Shown here one piece after another: positions 7,350 through 17,300 of a stretch of DNA of 64,000 bases. Below the pieces are notes generated by a model, which did no database searches, was not told the DNA's origin, and saw only the letters and a list, made by a program, of their open reading frames with translations. Position 1 is the first letter of the stretch. Every line of letters starts with the position of its first letter. The position numbers were made by a program, and so were the translations under genes. Origin of the DNA: an uncultured Granulosicoccaceae bacterium. GTDB taxonomy: Bacteria > Pseudomonadota > Gammaproteobacteria > Granulosicoccales > Granulosicoccaceae. The stretch spans positions 1 through 64,000 of the forward strand of contig CALLLW010000007.1 of NCBI GenBank assembly GCA_938007995.1. The letters are read 5' to 3'.

Positions 7350-9134
7350 ATGGAGTTCGGTTCAACTGTGTTCAAGCAGATATCAGTGTCTATACCCGGC
7401 GGTGACGGATGCCCCTCATTTAACACTGACCTCGGTCGAGTAAATGTCGTTCTCGGCGTCAACGGGAGCGGTAAATCCAAACTTCTACATGATATTGCCT
7501 TCCATGTACGGGAAAGTGAACCTGAAAGCACAGTTGTACAAACCGTAGGTGGTAGGCAGATATTTCTGCAGTCAAGTGTCTCTGGTCGCGCTACTGCACC
7601 GGTAAAAACAGAATTTAAAGAATACCTTGAATCACAGACTAGGAATAGACTCCAAGAAATCAGTCGCGACACGGTGCAGGAATATTCTGATATGGGTGGA
7701 AGGAATACACTACTTACTCCTGAATCCCGATTACAAAGCGTACTTACCTTGCTGGCTTCTCAAATAGCTGGCTTTGAAGTTGATTATCGGAAAAAATTAT
7801 TTTCTTGGGGAGAATCAAATCGGTCGGAAGAAGCCCCAACCAGACAAGAATCCGATTTGTTAACTGCACTTCTTGGTTTGTTTACGGAAATATTCCCGGA
7901 GATCACAATTTCAGCGGTACACAATCCAAATGTCGGCGGGAACAACAGTCATAGTTTTACGCTCGAATGCTGTAAACGAGGGAAAACATACCCTATATAC
8001 AAGATGTCTGACGGCGAGAAACAAGTTTTCGCATCGCTCGCAGATCGCTTTGTTTTCGCGGATACGCAATGCGTATTTATTGTTGACGAGCCAGAACTCA
8101 ATCTGGACCCTGCGTTGGCGTGCAACTTTTGGAATGTAATGGAAAGAGAGATGCCAGAGAGCACTTTTCTGTTTGCTACCCATTCTATGGATTTCGCACT
8201 TCGACAAGGTGTCGAAAATATTTGGGTTCTGGGTCAAAAAGTCCCAACTAAAATCGACAAAGTACGATTAAAATCACTATCCATAGATGAGCAACGGGTG
8301 TTCCTCGGGAGCATTCGCGGTATCGTTATCGCTGATATCGGTGTCGTCGTAGAAGGAGAAGGAGCGGATACGTCGATAGACGCGATTATTTACCCTTGGC
8401 TGCTTGGCACTAACACAAGCGAAGTTTGCGTTCGCAGTTATGGAGGGTGCGATGATGTTATCGACGCCACGAAAAAAATTGATATCTGGGAAGAGATTGC
8501 ACCAAGCGCTAAGGTTGTAGGAATAGTAGATCGCGACTATCGTTCAGATGAAAAAATCTCAGCTATGGAAAATTCAAATTGCGTAGTTCTAAATCTACAC
8601 GATATTGAGTCATATCTATGCATGCCTTGTATACTCGTTGCTCTAGCAAAAAAACTTCAAATCAAAGATTTTCCGGCAGAGCAGGATATCAAGGAAAAAA
8701 TTGAACTTTTTTTCTCTAACCAGACAATAGTCACTGCTGCCCGGAGGATGTCGCTTCGCTGTAGCGTTAAGAGGCAAATCTCAATAAAAAAAGAAGTGCT
8801 TGCAAGCATCGATTCTGACGCAAAACTAATAAAGTCTGCTAAGGAATATGCAACTATTGATCAAAATAATCCGCCAGCTGAGACGTCAGTTGATAAGGTT
8901 GCAGCAGTGACGCGTGAAGAAATTAAAAGGTGTAACGACGCTCTTAAAAATGGAGATTTAATTGAACAGCTTACCCTGTTCAGGGGCAAGGAATTGTTAG
9001 ATGAAATCGCCAAACTGTTCCTTTTAGCGGACGGTAAGGCTCTTGCTGAGTATGTTGTCAATCATCTAGCACCAGATGATTTTTCTCATTTTAGGGAGCT
9101 TAAAACTCAAATTCTTGAACGCGCGAAAACCTGA
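7350..9134 (+). CDS. OLD-type AAA ATPase with TOPRIM domain
   Basis: A 594-residue protein. The ABC-type ATPase has Walker A GVNGSGKSK (36-44), signature-like SDGEKQ (220-225), Walker B FIVDEPEL with Asp246/Glu247, and an H-loop THS (277-279). A TOPRIM-like nuclease half follows: VVVEGEGAD with Glu335, VDRD (393-396) and HDIESY (417-422), the last typical of OLD/DUF4435-type proteins. OLD-family proteins are DNA nucleases, often acting in phage defence alone or with a helicase partner. No GajB-like helicase is adjacent. The next gene is UDG-like. The start has no strong ribosome-binding site but the frame and motifs are intact. Confidence 0.85.
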   Translation: MEFGSTVFKQISVSIPGGDGCPSFNTDLGRVNVVLGVNGSGKSKLLHDIAFHVRESEPESTVVQTVGGRQIFLQSSVSGRATAPVKTEFKEYLESQTRNRLQEISRDTVQEYSDMGGRNTLLTPESRLQSVLTLLASQIAGFEVDYRKKLFSWGESNRSEEAPTRQESDLLTALLGLFTEIFPEITISAVHNPNVGGNNSHSFTLECCKRGKTYPIYKMSDGEKQVFASLADRFVFADTQCVFIVDEPELNLDPALACNFWNVMEREMPESTFLFATHSMDFALRQGVENIWVLGQKVPTKIDKVRLKSLSIDEQRVFLGSIRGIVIADIGVVVEGEGADTSIDAIIYPWLLGTNTSEVCVRSYGGCDDVIDATKKIDIWEEIAPSAKVVGIVDRDYRSDEKISAMENSNCVVLNLHDIESYLCMPCILVALAKKLQIKDFPAEQDIKEKIELFFSNQTIVTAARRMSLRCSVKRQISIKKEVLASIDSDAKLIKSAKEYATIDQNNPPAETSVDKVAAVTREEIKRCNDALKNGDLIEQLTLFRGKELLDEIAKLFLLADGKALAEYVVNHLAPDDFSHFRELKTQILERAKT

Positions 9135-9393
9135 CATTAGCCGCGTGCTTAGAGCTTGGTCCAGTCAACAATTGCGTGAGCGGCTGTTTCTCCCAATACC
9201 AGTGCACGGAGAAAATTCTTTACACTCCATTTCGCACTCCATAAAGAATCCGACTAGGAATATATTATTAATATTCAAACACTTAAAGACTTGATTTAAG
9301 TCCGGCCCCGGGCACCGATCAAACCGCGCCAACAACGCTAAAGTAACTTCACAAACTTCCGCCACCGGTTACAGATCAACGGAGGATTATAAA

Positions 9394-10086
9394 GTGTCCG
9401 CAGAACAACTACTGCAGTTCTACGAGGAAGCCACCAGCTGTACAGCAAGCTGTTCCGAAATACGAAATGAACCGAGTACCGGAGCATTTCCCAGAAGTTT
9501 CTACTGCCCATTTGATCCTGCTGATGTAACACTGCTGATTGTCAGCAAAAACCCGGGTATAAGCAGTTCGGAAGCGAAGGCAAAGTTCGCCTCAATTCCA
9601 CCGGATGAGCTTCTTCAAACGCACGATGAGTTTATTCGAGCCAGATTTGACGGTGAGAACAACATGATCAAATCCCAGTTCCACGCAAATATCATCGATT
9701 GGGTATCGGTGATTCTAAACGTCGAACCGAAACATGATTCGGTATTTCGGCATGCTGCAAAGACGGCTCTTGTAAAATGCGAATCGTTGGACGACAAGCA
9801 GGCGATTCTGCCGAGCTCTACCGTGAACGAATGTGCTACTCGATGGCTATGGGAAGAAATCCAGATCATTCAGCCAAAGTACTTACTCTCACTTGGTAAC
9901 GAAGTACACCGCTTCCTCACACATCCCAGCACCCAAATAAAACATAATCTTCCTGTTGGTAAGTTGCAGCACCCCAGTTGGCCTAATATGCGGGGAGGCG
10001 TGAAGCGGTACAAAGCCGAGGTGCTGCCAGCACTACGCCAACAGTATCTCAAGGCCTGTGGCTCAGAGATAACAAAAGTAAGTTGA
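9394..10086 (+). CDS. Uracil-DNA glycosylase-superfamily-like protein
   Basis: A 230-residue protein starting at GTG behind GGAGGA (9381-9386). VTLLIVSKNPG (about 46-56) corresponds to the first UDG motif. ALVKCES, NECATRWLWEEIQIIQPKYLLSLGNEV and a late LQHPSWPN (HPS) match the layout of family 4/5-like enzymes, including the KC...C..WL..EI..I.P pattern. There is no clear four-cysteine iron-sulphur set, so it may be a divergent or non-catalytic member. It follows the OLD-type gene after a 260-bp gap and need not be co-transcribed. Repair or defence use of uracil recognition is inference. Confidence 0.65.
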   Translation: MSAEQLLQFYEEATSCTASCSEIRNEPSTGAFPRSFYCPFDPADVTLLIVSKNPGISSSEAKAKFASIPPDELLQTHDEFIRARFDGENNMIKSQFHANIIDWVSVILNVEPKHDSVFRHAAKTALVKCESLDDKQAILPSSTVNECATRWLWEEIQIIQPKYLLSLGNEVHRFLTHPSTQIKHNLPVGKLQHPSWPNMRGGVKRYKAEVLPALRQQYLKACGSEITKVS

Positions 10087-10241
10087 ACCTGAAGGACGCC
10101 ATATGTCTTTTCGTTGTAAGGTAGCAGCATCAGGAAAGTGTTGGTGATTGCCTAAAGGGAATTACGGTGTGATTTACGGTGAAGAAAAGAGCGTTTTTTT
10201 CTAATTCTTTTAGATTCAATTGCTTAGCCAATAAGCTCCGT

Positions 10242-10258
10242 GGACGCCGTCTCCACCA
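10242..10258 (+). other. tmRNA-like 3' end, possible island attachment core
   Basis: GGACGCCGTCTCCACCA resembles the 3' terminus of tmRNA genes (acceptor CGTCTCC plus ACCA). The sequence just upstream does not form a T-arm and no tmRNA body is present, so this would be only a remnant. It sits 25 bp before a strong terminator and at the change from island-like to chromosomal-looking genes, as expected when an element integrates at ssrA and leaves a repeat of its 3' end. The intact ssrA would be left of this window. Confidence 0.4.
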
Positions 10259-10283
10259 AGCAAACGTACTGCAGTGTACCAAG

Positions 10284-10307
10284 AGGCCCCGCAAGGGGCC
10301 TTTTTTG
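10284..10307 (+). terminator. Rho-independent terminator
   Basis: AGGCCCC (10284-10290), loop GCAA, GGGGCCT (10295-10301), running into a T-tract. This is a GC-rich stem with a classic tail. It could terminate the UDG-like gene or be the original terminator of an RNA gene whose 3' end lies just upstream. Confidence 0.9.
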
Positions 10308-10449
10308 TTGCTGAGCGTAATATCTAATACCAAATTTTACCAAGTGGTGACTATTGGGCGATGCTGAATCGGAATTCCGCAATTTATTAGACGCGAAAAT
10401 AATACTCATGCCCTGAGCGTTACACTGGACACGCTTGGTCAAGTGTTTG

Positions 10450-10474
10450 GGTACTGACGGTACTGACGGTACTG
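10450..10474. repeat. GGTACTGAC short tandem repeat
   Basis: About 2.8 copies of a 9-bp unit in non-coding DNA. No function is apparent. Confidence 0.85.
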
Positions 10475-10946
10475 CTTCGTATGTCACGCAACAACTGCTG
10501 CTTGAATTGCTTGCTTACATTCCGGCCTGTGAGATTCTTCAGATCTAATCTGTAACTCCTTGCCAAATCGAACCTGGACTATGTACGTCGCGTTACGTAT
10601 TAAATGAGTCCATTAGCATTTCTGTGTCTTCAGCTTTCACAACGATCTGCTGCCGCCTTAGTGGGATGTAGCGTTAGTGTGCCCGGCACTTCATCAGAAA
10701 CGATTGTGTTGATATTCTTTGCAGCGCCACTAATGTTGAAATTTGTAGGCATTGATCCAGTCGGATTTGCACCAGTACCAGTTGAAATTACGCACAAACG
10801 AACTTCCGTATTGATAGAATACATTTGTACTAATTCAAGACTTGCCCTCAATAGTTTTTTACGCCAATGGGTTTTTTGATGATGTCGAGTTTGTCTGCAA
10901 AAAAAATCAGAGGTGGAGGTGCTAACTGATCGAGTGGTTTGCTGCT

Positions 10947-11108
10947 TTAGATGTATCCTCCTATTCTCATCAATACCGACGTAGGAAGCAGTGAGACAAC
11001 AAGTAAGGCCAAGAAAAAACACACAATAATTCCAATGGCAGTGATAGCTATTACGTTAATGATCTTGTCGAGGACATCTTTAGGCTGACTCCTTGAATTC
11101 AGCACCAT
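10947..11108 (-). CDS. Possible small single-pass membrane protein
   Basis: A 53-codon frame from ATG 11108. It has a polar N-terminus (MVLNSRSQPKDVLDK), one strongly hydrophobic helix at about residues 18-41, and a short tail. The hydrophobic pattern is too coherent to dismiss, but the ribosome-binding site is weak and a second short frame starting at an upstream ATG overlaps it. It is otherwise unrecognised and is the only coding signal I support in the 10.1-11.7 kb gap. Confidence 0.35.
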   Translation of the reverse strand: MVLNSRSQPKDVLDKIINVIAITAIGIIVCFFLALLVVSLLPTSVLMRIGGYI

Positions 11109-11697
11109 CGTCGCCCGAAAATTCACTGTCTTGTAAATGCTTCATTTTAACAACTCATGTAAAAAAGTTATGTTGGGTGAGCGGGGTTACCGCCATTGAT
11201 CTCATGTTCAACATTCAACATAACAACGCATTAGACACACTGTCCGGTGTACCTTGTTCATGCTGAGGTCGACAATTTTTGAGATGCGGTTGTAAAACCC
11301 GAGATCAAGTAGCGTGTGCCTCTATTCTGAGTTTGACAAAGCTAGATAGAAAAGCAAGACGCTGATCTGTAAAGTTTGATGCGCTCGTATATTTCCACAA
11401 CAGTCCTGCTTAATTTAAGTATCTTAAAGTCATGACATATTCTGTCGGATAGTCTATGTGTACTTGAGATCTTTGGAAGCAACGCAGCTAGGTAGTGCAC
11501 ACCTACCGACTCAATTACCGGGTGCTGAATTTCCCGGTGCACCGCAACTGCCGCATGAGTAAAGTGGCGAGTAACAGCGTGGCTGCTGAACAAGATTGTA
11601 TATAACAACAAACAGGCAACGCAATTGAAAGTTTCCAGTATGATAATGTGCGGGCAGCAGATCCACTTCCGGGTAGATTGTATTTTTCAATACTTTG
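11109..11697. other. Intergenic region without supported gene
   Basis: About 590 bp downstream of the CobT-like gene. Short antisense-type frames lack ribosome-binding sites and family features. No convincing terminator is seen on the minus strand. Confidence 0.45.
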
Positions 11698-13476
11698 TCA
11701 GGATCGCTTCTTATCTTTAGTAAACAATGTACGAAACTGAGAGAGTAAAGTCTTGCCAAGATCCTTTGGATCTCTGATTGTAATCGCACGGTTATAATAC
11801 GCGCTTACATCGTGACCGATACCAATAGCGGCGAGCTCAATACGTTTTGTTTTTTCGATCGACGAAATCACTTCCCTCAAATGATCGGTTAGATAGTCTT
11901 GTCTGTTGGCGGTCATGGTGCTGGTGTCTATCGGTGCACCATCTGAAATCACCAGCAGGATTTTCCTTTCTTCGGGGCGGGTGAGTAAACGCTGGCTTGC
12001 CCAGAGCAACGCTTCACCGTCGATGTTTTGTTTGAGCAAGTCTTTGTGTAGCATCAGGCCAAGGCCGGATTTGGCACGTCGGTACGGGGCGTCTGCTGGT
12101 TTGTAGATAATGTGTCGCAGACCGTTCAGGCGTCCCGGGTTAATAGTCTTTCCTTCTTTCTTCCACCGGTTAAACAATGCGCCACCATGCAATTCTGTGG
12201 TGGTAAAGCCTAATATTTCGACTGTGATGCCGCAGCGCTCAAGTGTTTGTGAGGCGATGTCTGCACAGGCGGCGGCGATGGCAATCGGTTTGCCGAGCAT
12301 GGATTTTGAGTTATCGACCAGCAAGGTCACCACGGTATCTTTGAATTCCAGATCACTTTCCTGCTTAAAGGACAAGCCGGAGTAGGGTTGAGTGATGATT
12401 CTGGTCAGGCGGGATGAATCGAGCAGACCTTCCTCCAGATCAAACTTCCAGTGTCGGTTCTGGTTTGCCATTAACAGCCTTTGAAGTCGTCCTGCGAGCT
12501 TGCCAACTATTCTTGAATGTCTTTCAATGTGTTCGTCCAGCGTGTCGCGTAGCGCTTCCCGCTCTTTTTCGGTGTATAGCGTTTGTGCGAATACAATCTC
12601 GTCAAGAGCAGTGCTGTAGCTCGTGTAGGGTGTGGTCGCCAGATTGTGCGCCCTACCGTTCGACTCTGACTCTACATCAACGGCTTCATCACGATTATGG
12701 GTGTTGTCTTCTTCGAAGGTTAAATCGTTATCTTCCGTGAAAACTCTCTCTGCAGCATCGTTGTCGTCTTCGCGGTTTTGTGACTCGTCGGTGGCTTGCT
12801 CGTCATTGGTGTTTTCTTGCTCTTCTTCCGCATCTTCCTCGTGTTCCTGATCGCTTTGCCTCAAGCTTTGTGGTGGCGTGGCTGCGTTATTTGCTGAAGC
12901 GTCTTCATTGATTGTGGCGATAATATCGAGTGCGGCAGCTGCGAATGCGGATTGTGTGTGCTTTAAATCAGCCAGCTTCGACCACGCACTTCCACTGGCA
13001 GTGAGCAGGGAGTCCCGCCAGCGTTCAATAATGTGGCTGGTGTTTTCAGGCAGGTCGCAAGGTAGCGCCAGAGCGTGCCGGGTAAGGTACGAAAACACCA
13101 ATACCAGTTGGTCAGTGTGGTTACCGTTTCTGTATTTGGCTTGCAGCGTGTTGTGATGCCATAGCGCATTTAAATTATAAGAAACTCCCAGCATCTTTTT
13201 GATGCCTGCGGCCTGGCACCGCACACGTTCCATTTCATCAAATAGGAGGGCAGCCACCGGTGATTGTGGCTTGTAGCGCTGGTGAAGTTCTGCGTTGTGA
13301 AACTGGGCGGTCAGCGCGATTGCGTCGTTGATACCACGTTCAAGTGTGGTGTCTGTGGACACGCTAGTGAGATCTATCTGCTCCAGCGCAAACTGCCGGG
13401 TGGGCGAGGTTTCTTCCAGTGTCAGTGTGGCGTCTGCGGCTAAGGTGCGGGTGCAAGCTGTTTGCGATGTGTTCAA
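11698..13476 (-). CDS. cobT: CobT-like protein with C-terminal VWA domain
   Basis: A 592-residue protein. The N-terminal helical region (1-200) precedes a long acidic stretch rich in Glu, Asp and Asn (about 205-270), then a VWA domain from about 383. The MIDAS motif is VDNSKSM (Asp388, Ser390, Ser392). GFTTTELHGG, PGRLNGLRHIIYK, NIDGEALLWA and VISDGAPIDTST are all typical of the CobT subunit of aerobic cobaltochelatase, which with the AAA+ CobS powers CobN to insert cobalt. Neither CobS nor CobN is in the window, so it may serve another AAA+ partner or be encoded apart from them. Confidence 0.88.
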   Translation of the reverse strand: MNTSQTACTRTLAADATLTLEETSPTRQFALEQIDLTSVSTDTTLERGINDAIALTAQFHNAELHQRYKPQSPVAALLFDEMERVRCQAAGIKKMLGVSYNLNALWHHNTLQAKYRNGNHTDQLVLVFSYLTRHALALPCDLPENTSHIIERWRDSLLTASGSAWSKLADLKHTQSAFAAAALDIIATINEDASANNAATPPQSLRQSDQEHEEDAEEEQENTNDEQATDESQNREDDNDAAERVFTEDNDLTFEEDNTHNRDEAVDVESESNGRAHNLATTPYTSYSTALDEIVFAQTLYTEKEREALRDTLDEHIERHSRIVGKLAGRLQRLLMANQNRHWKFDLEEGLLDSSRLTRIITQPYSGLSFKQESDLEFKDTVVTLLVDNSKSMLGKPIAIAAACADIASQTLERCGITVEILGFTTTELHGGALFNRWKKEGKTINPGRLNGLRHIIYKPADAPYRRAKSGLGLMLHKDLLKQNIDGEALLWASQRLLTRPEERKILLVISDGAPIDTSTMTANRQDYLTDHLREVISSIEKTKRIELAAIGIGHDVSAYYNRAITIRDPKDLGKTLLSQFRTLFTKDKKRS

Positions 13477-14358
13477 TGTGGTTTCGGGTTCCCGTGTTAC
13501 TGGCCACTGGCCGGGTGTGATTGCGGATATTTCAGCAGATTATGGTTGGCCGTACCAGTTTCAACAACCTGTTCAAGTTGCACACCGACTACGACAGTTG
13601 TTGATGACCTGTGTCGTGCATTAAGTTGATGTTACAACTTTTAATTGCGAAGTGCATTGCTGTCTTGTGGCTGAGGTCACGATTCTTTATTGAATGCTGC
13701 TAGCAGTTGAACGAGCTTTGACTGACTGAAGTAACAAGGCGGCACCAATATCCTCTTTTGTCAGATAGAGCGTACGGATTGCGGGAACATTTTCGCAGCG
13801 CAGTTAAGGACGCTGCCATAGGTATCACTGAGTATTTGTACTGCGGATTTGAAGTTGAAGTCCGGCTCTGCTCTAGCGGCGATAATCGCTTGATTTGGTT
13901 ATTAACACTTACTCTCTTGCACCACTAATCCTGCTATTCACTTTCATTGGTAATAACCCAAAACCAGCCGTTGCTGTTACGCAGAAGCAAGGCATGTCTT
14001 TGAGACAGTAATTCACAATGTGCTTGTTATTGATGCCGATAGAAATTCACAAGAGATAGGGATTTCCCTTTAGAGATGTATTGTCAAGTCTCGAAATTCA
14101 TCTGTAGAGCGGTGAGTATATACAGGTTTTTATGTGGCCCTATGCTTGCTGGTCACGATCGTTGTAAAAAAAAACGGTACCTGAAAAACTCAAGTCAGGT
14201 GCTGCACTAATTACACATTTGGAAAGTGTTTGATCGAAATTTAACGGGTTTGTTATTACAGGGTGAGAAAGACATTCTGTGTTGACCTTTAAGCAACTTC
14301 GCGCTGTCTCAATCTTCGCCAAAGTGAAAGGATAAAAAATTTTCGGTAGAACTGATTA
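13477..14358. other. Long divergent intergenic region
   Basis: 882 bp between the minus-strand CobT-like gene and the giant plus-strand gene, AT-rich towards the right end. It must contain the promoters of both. Nothing else is supported: no repeats and no small frame with a ribosome-binding site. The giant gene's own start has only a distant AAAGGA. Confidence 0.45.
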
Positions 14359-17300
14359 ATGAAAAAAGTACTTTTTAAGCGTTGTGCGACATCCCATCCG
14401 TTGTACGTTTGTACACTGACAGCGGGGCTACTCGGTAGCGTCACAGTCTATGCGTCTACAGAGTTTATAACTGCACCATCTCAGAGTGTGATTACACCTG
14501 AAGATACCGCAGTGCCTCTGGAGCTGCATCTTGATCCTGCTGCTTTTGATGGCGGTACGTTTCCCGAGTTTATCTTCACCAATGTGCCGGCAACGGTCAC
14601 ACTGGCATCGCCGGCAGGTACAGTAACAGACGACGGTGGTGGTAGCTGGACAGTCGATTCTGCAGCCATACCGGGTGTAACAGCATCGGGTACTGATCCG
14701 TTAATGCAACTCATCACAATAGATATGGATAACGTTGACACCGCAGATCTGGATGGTGATGAAGCAATTGAAGACGCTAACAACGGCGCAGGTGCAGACA
14801 AAGTAGATGTGCTGCAAGGTACCACAGACTTTACTCGGACAATTCTGCTTGATAGCGATGGAGATGGCCTGGCGGACATCAACGATCTGGATAATGACAA
14901 CGACGGAATACCGGATTCAGTAGAAGGAACCGGAGATACTGACGGTGATGGAATCCCTGATTATCTGGATACCGATTCAGATAATGACGGCATCCCTGAT
15001 GCAGAAGAACTTGCCTTTTTAACCGAATCTGATTCTCTTTGCTGGGATCACAATGACAATGGCGGTACTTCGTACGCCGGCGTTATTGGCACTGATCTGA
15101 TGGCCAGTGTAACGAATGTCAGTGACATCGGGTTCGGCGCTGGTTTTATTCAGCCAACCTCTAACTTCGAGCATGTACTCAGAGGAGCTGATTCGGTTGA
15201 CTATGTTGATGCCACTTTTAAGGCTGACTATGTAGAAGTCAGCTTTACTCTGACTGATCCTGCAACTCTTGATGAAGTGAAGCACGGTATGGTGCCTGTT
15301 GCCTGGGGTGGTTCAGCCGCAGGTGGTTACGATGTAGCAGTTGAAGTGTCTTCTGATAATTTTTCAACATCAACGTTGCTATACGATGATGGCCATCAGC
15401 CGCTTCCAAATGGTGGCTACGCGTTTACCTCTGAAACTGTCAGCCATAGCTTTGCGCCCGGCACACATACCGTGCGTTTCTATCTGTCGAACGAACAGAA
15501 CAATTATTCACCAGACAACACCGTTGCGTTCGATGACATGTGTCTGGATCTGACTGTCACCCAGCCAGTCCTGAGTGATGCAGACGGTGACAGTATCTTT
15601 GATCACCTTGATCAGGACAGTGATAACGACGGGATTCCGGACTTTATCGAAGGCAATGCAGATGCCGATGGTGATGGTATCCCTGATAATCTGGATCTCG
15701 ACTCCGATAATGACGGTATAACCGATTCCATAGAAGGGCAGACCACTGGTGTAGATACAGACGGTGACGGTATCGACGATGCCTTTGATGTCGACCAAAC
15801 CGGTGGTGTTGACGCAGATGGCAATGGCATTGATGACGCAGCAGTGCTTGATACCGACGGTGACGGCACGCCGGACTATCTGGATCTTGATTCTGACGGT
15901 GACGGCATCAACGATGCGATCGAAGGCAATGATACCAATGGTGATGGTTTTGCCGATGTAGCACCATCAGGTAACGATACTGATGGTGATGGTCTTGATA
16001 ATGCGTTTGATCCGGATAACGGCGGCAATTCAGCGGCAGTGCTCGATACAGATGGTGATGGACTGCCAGATTATATTGATCTCGATTCAGACGGTGACGG
16101 CATTCTCGATGATGATGAGAATGTAGGCGATACCGATGGTGATGGTGTACCGGATTACCTGGATCTTGATTCAGATGGTGACGGCATCGCGGATGCACTT
16201 GAGGGTAACGATGCCGACGGTGATGGTGTTGCAGATGTAGCACCTACCGGAGTCGATACAGACGGTGATGGCATTGACGATGTGTTTGATACCGACAATG
16301 GCGGTACACCGGTTGTAGTACAGGATACTGATGGCGATGGCACGCCTGATCATCTTGACCTTGACTCAGACAATGACGGTATCCTTGATACTGATGAGAA
16401 TGTTGGCGACACTGATGGTGACGGCATTCCGGATTATCTGGATCTTGATTCAGATGGTGACGGCATCAACGACGCGATCGAAGGCAACGATTCCAATGGC
16501 GATGGCTTTGCCGATGTCGCACCGACTGGAACCGATACAGACGGTGATGGTATCGATGACGCGTTTGATCCTGACAATGGTGGTACGCCTGCAACCATTC
16601 AGGATACAGACGGTGACGGTATTGCGGATCACATTGATCTGGATTCAGACGGCGATGGCATCCTTGATAGTGATGAGAACATCGGTGATACCGATGGTGA
16701 CGGTGTACCGGACTATCTTGATCTGGATTCAGATGGTGATGGAATCCCTGATGCCACAGAAGGCCATGATGTCGATGGTGACGGTGTCGCAGACGTCATC
16801 GCAAGTGGTACCGATACAGATGGTGATGGTATCGATGATGCGTTTGATGCAGATAACGGGGGAACTCCGGCAAGCACTCAGGATACCGATGGTGACGGAG
16901 TACCGGATCACATAGATCTTGACTCGGATGGTGACGGTATTCTTGATGCTGATGAGAGCAACGGTGATACAGATAGTGATGGTGTTCCGGACTATCTTGA
17001 CCTTGACTCTGATGGTGACGGCATTCCCGATGCACTCGAAGGTAACGATGCCAACGGCGATGGTCTAGCTGATGTAGCACCGACCGGCCTTGATACAGAT
17101 AGTGATGGTCTTGACGATGCGTTTGATCCTGATAATGGTGGAACGCCCGCCGCCACTCAGGATACGGATAGCGATGGCACACCGGACTTTCTGGATACCG
17201 ATTCAGATAACGACGGTATAGATGACAGCGTAGAAGCGGGTGCGTCTGCAACATCACCGGTAGATACCGATGGTGATGGCACGCCTGATTATCTTGATAT

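Noticed and set aside
10190-10258. Complete tmRNA or tRNA gene
   Set aside because: Only the 3' terminus resembles tmRNA; no T-loop, tag frame or 5' partner strand is present just upstream.
4906-10260. Integron cassette array
   Set aside because: Single genes with spacers suggested it, but no repeated attC-like GTTRRRY/RYYYAAC sites were found and the genes are in both orientations.
10630-11022. Minus-strand 130-codon and plus-strand 91-codon frames
   Set aside because: No start context or family resemblance, and they overlap each other and the better-supported small membrane frame.
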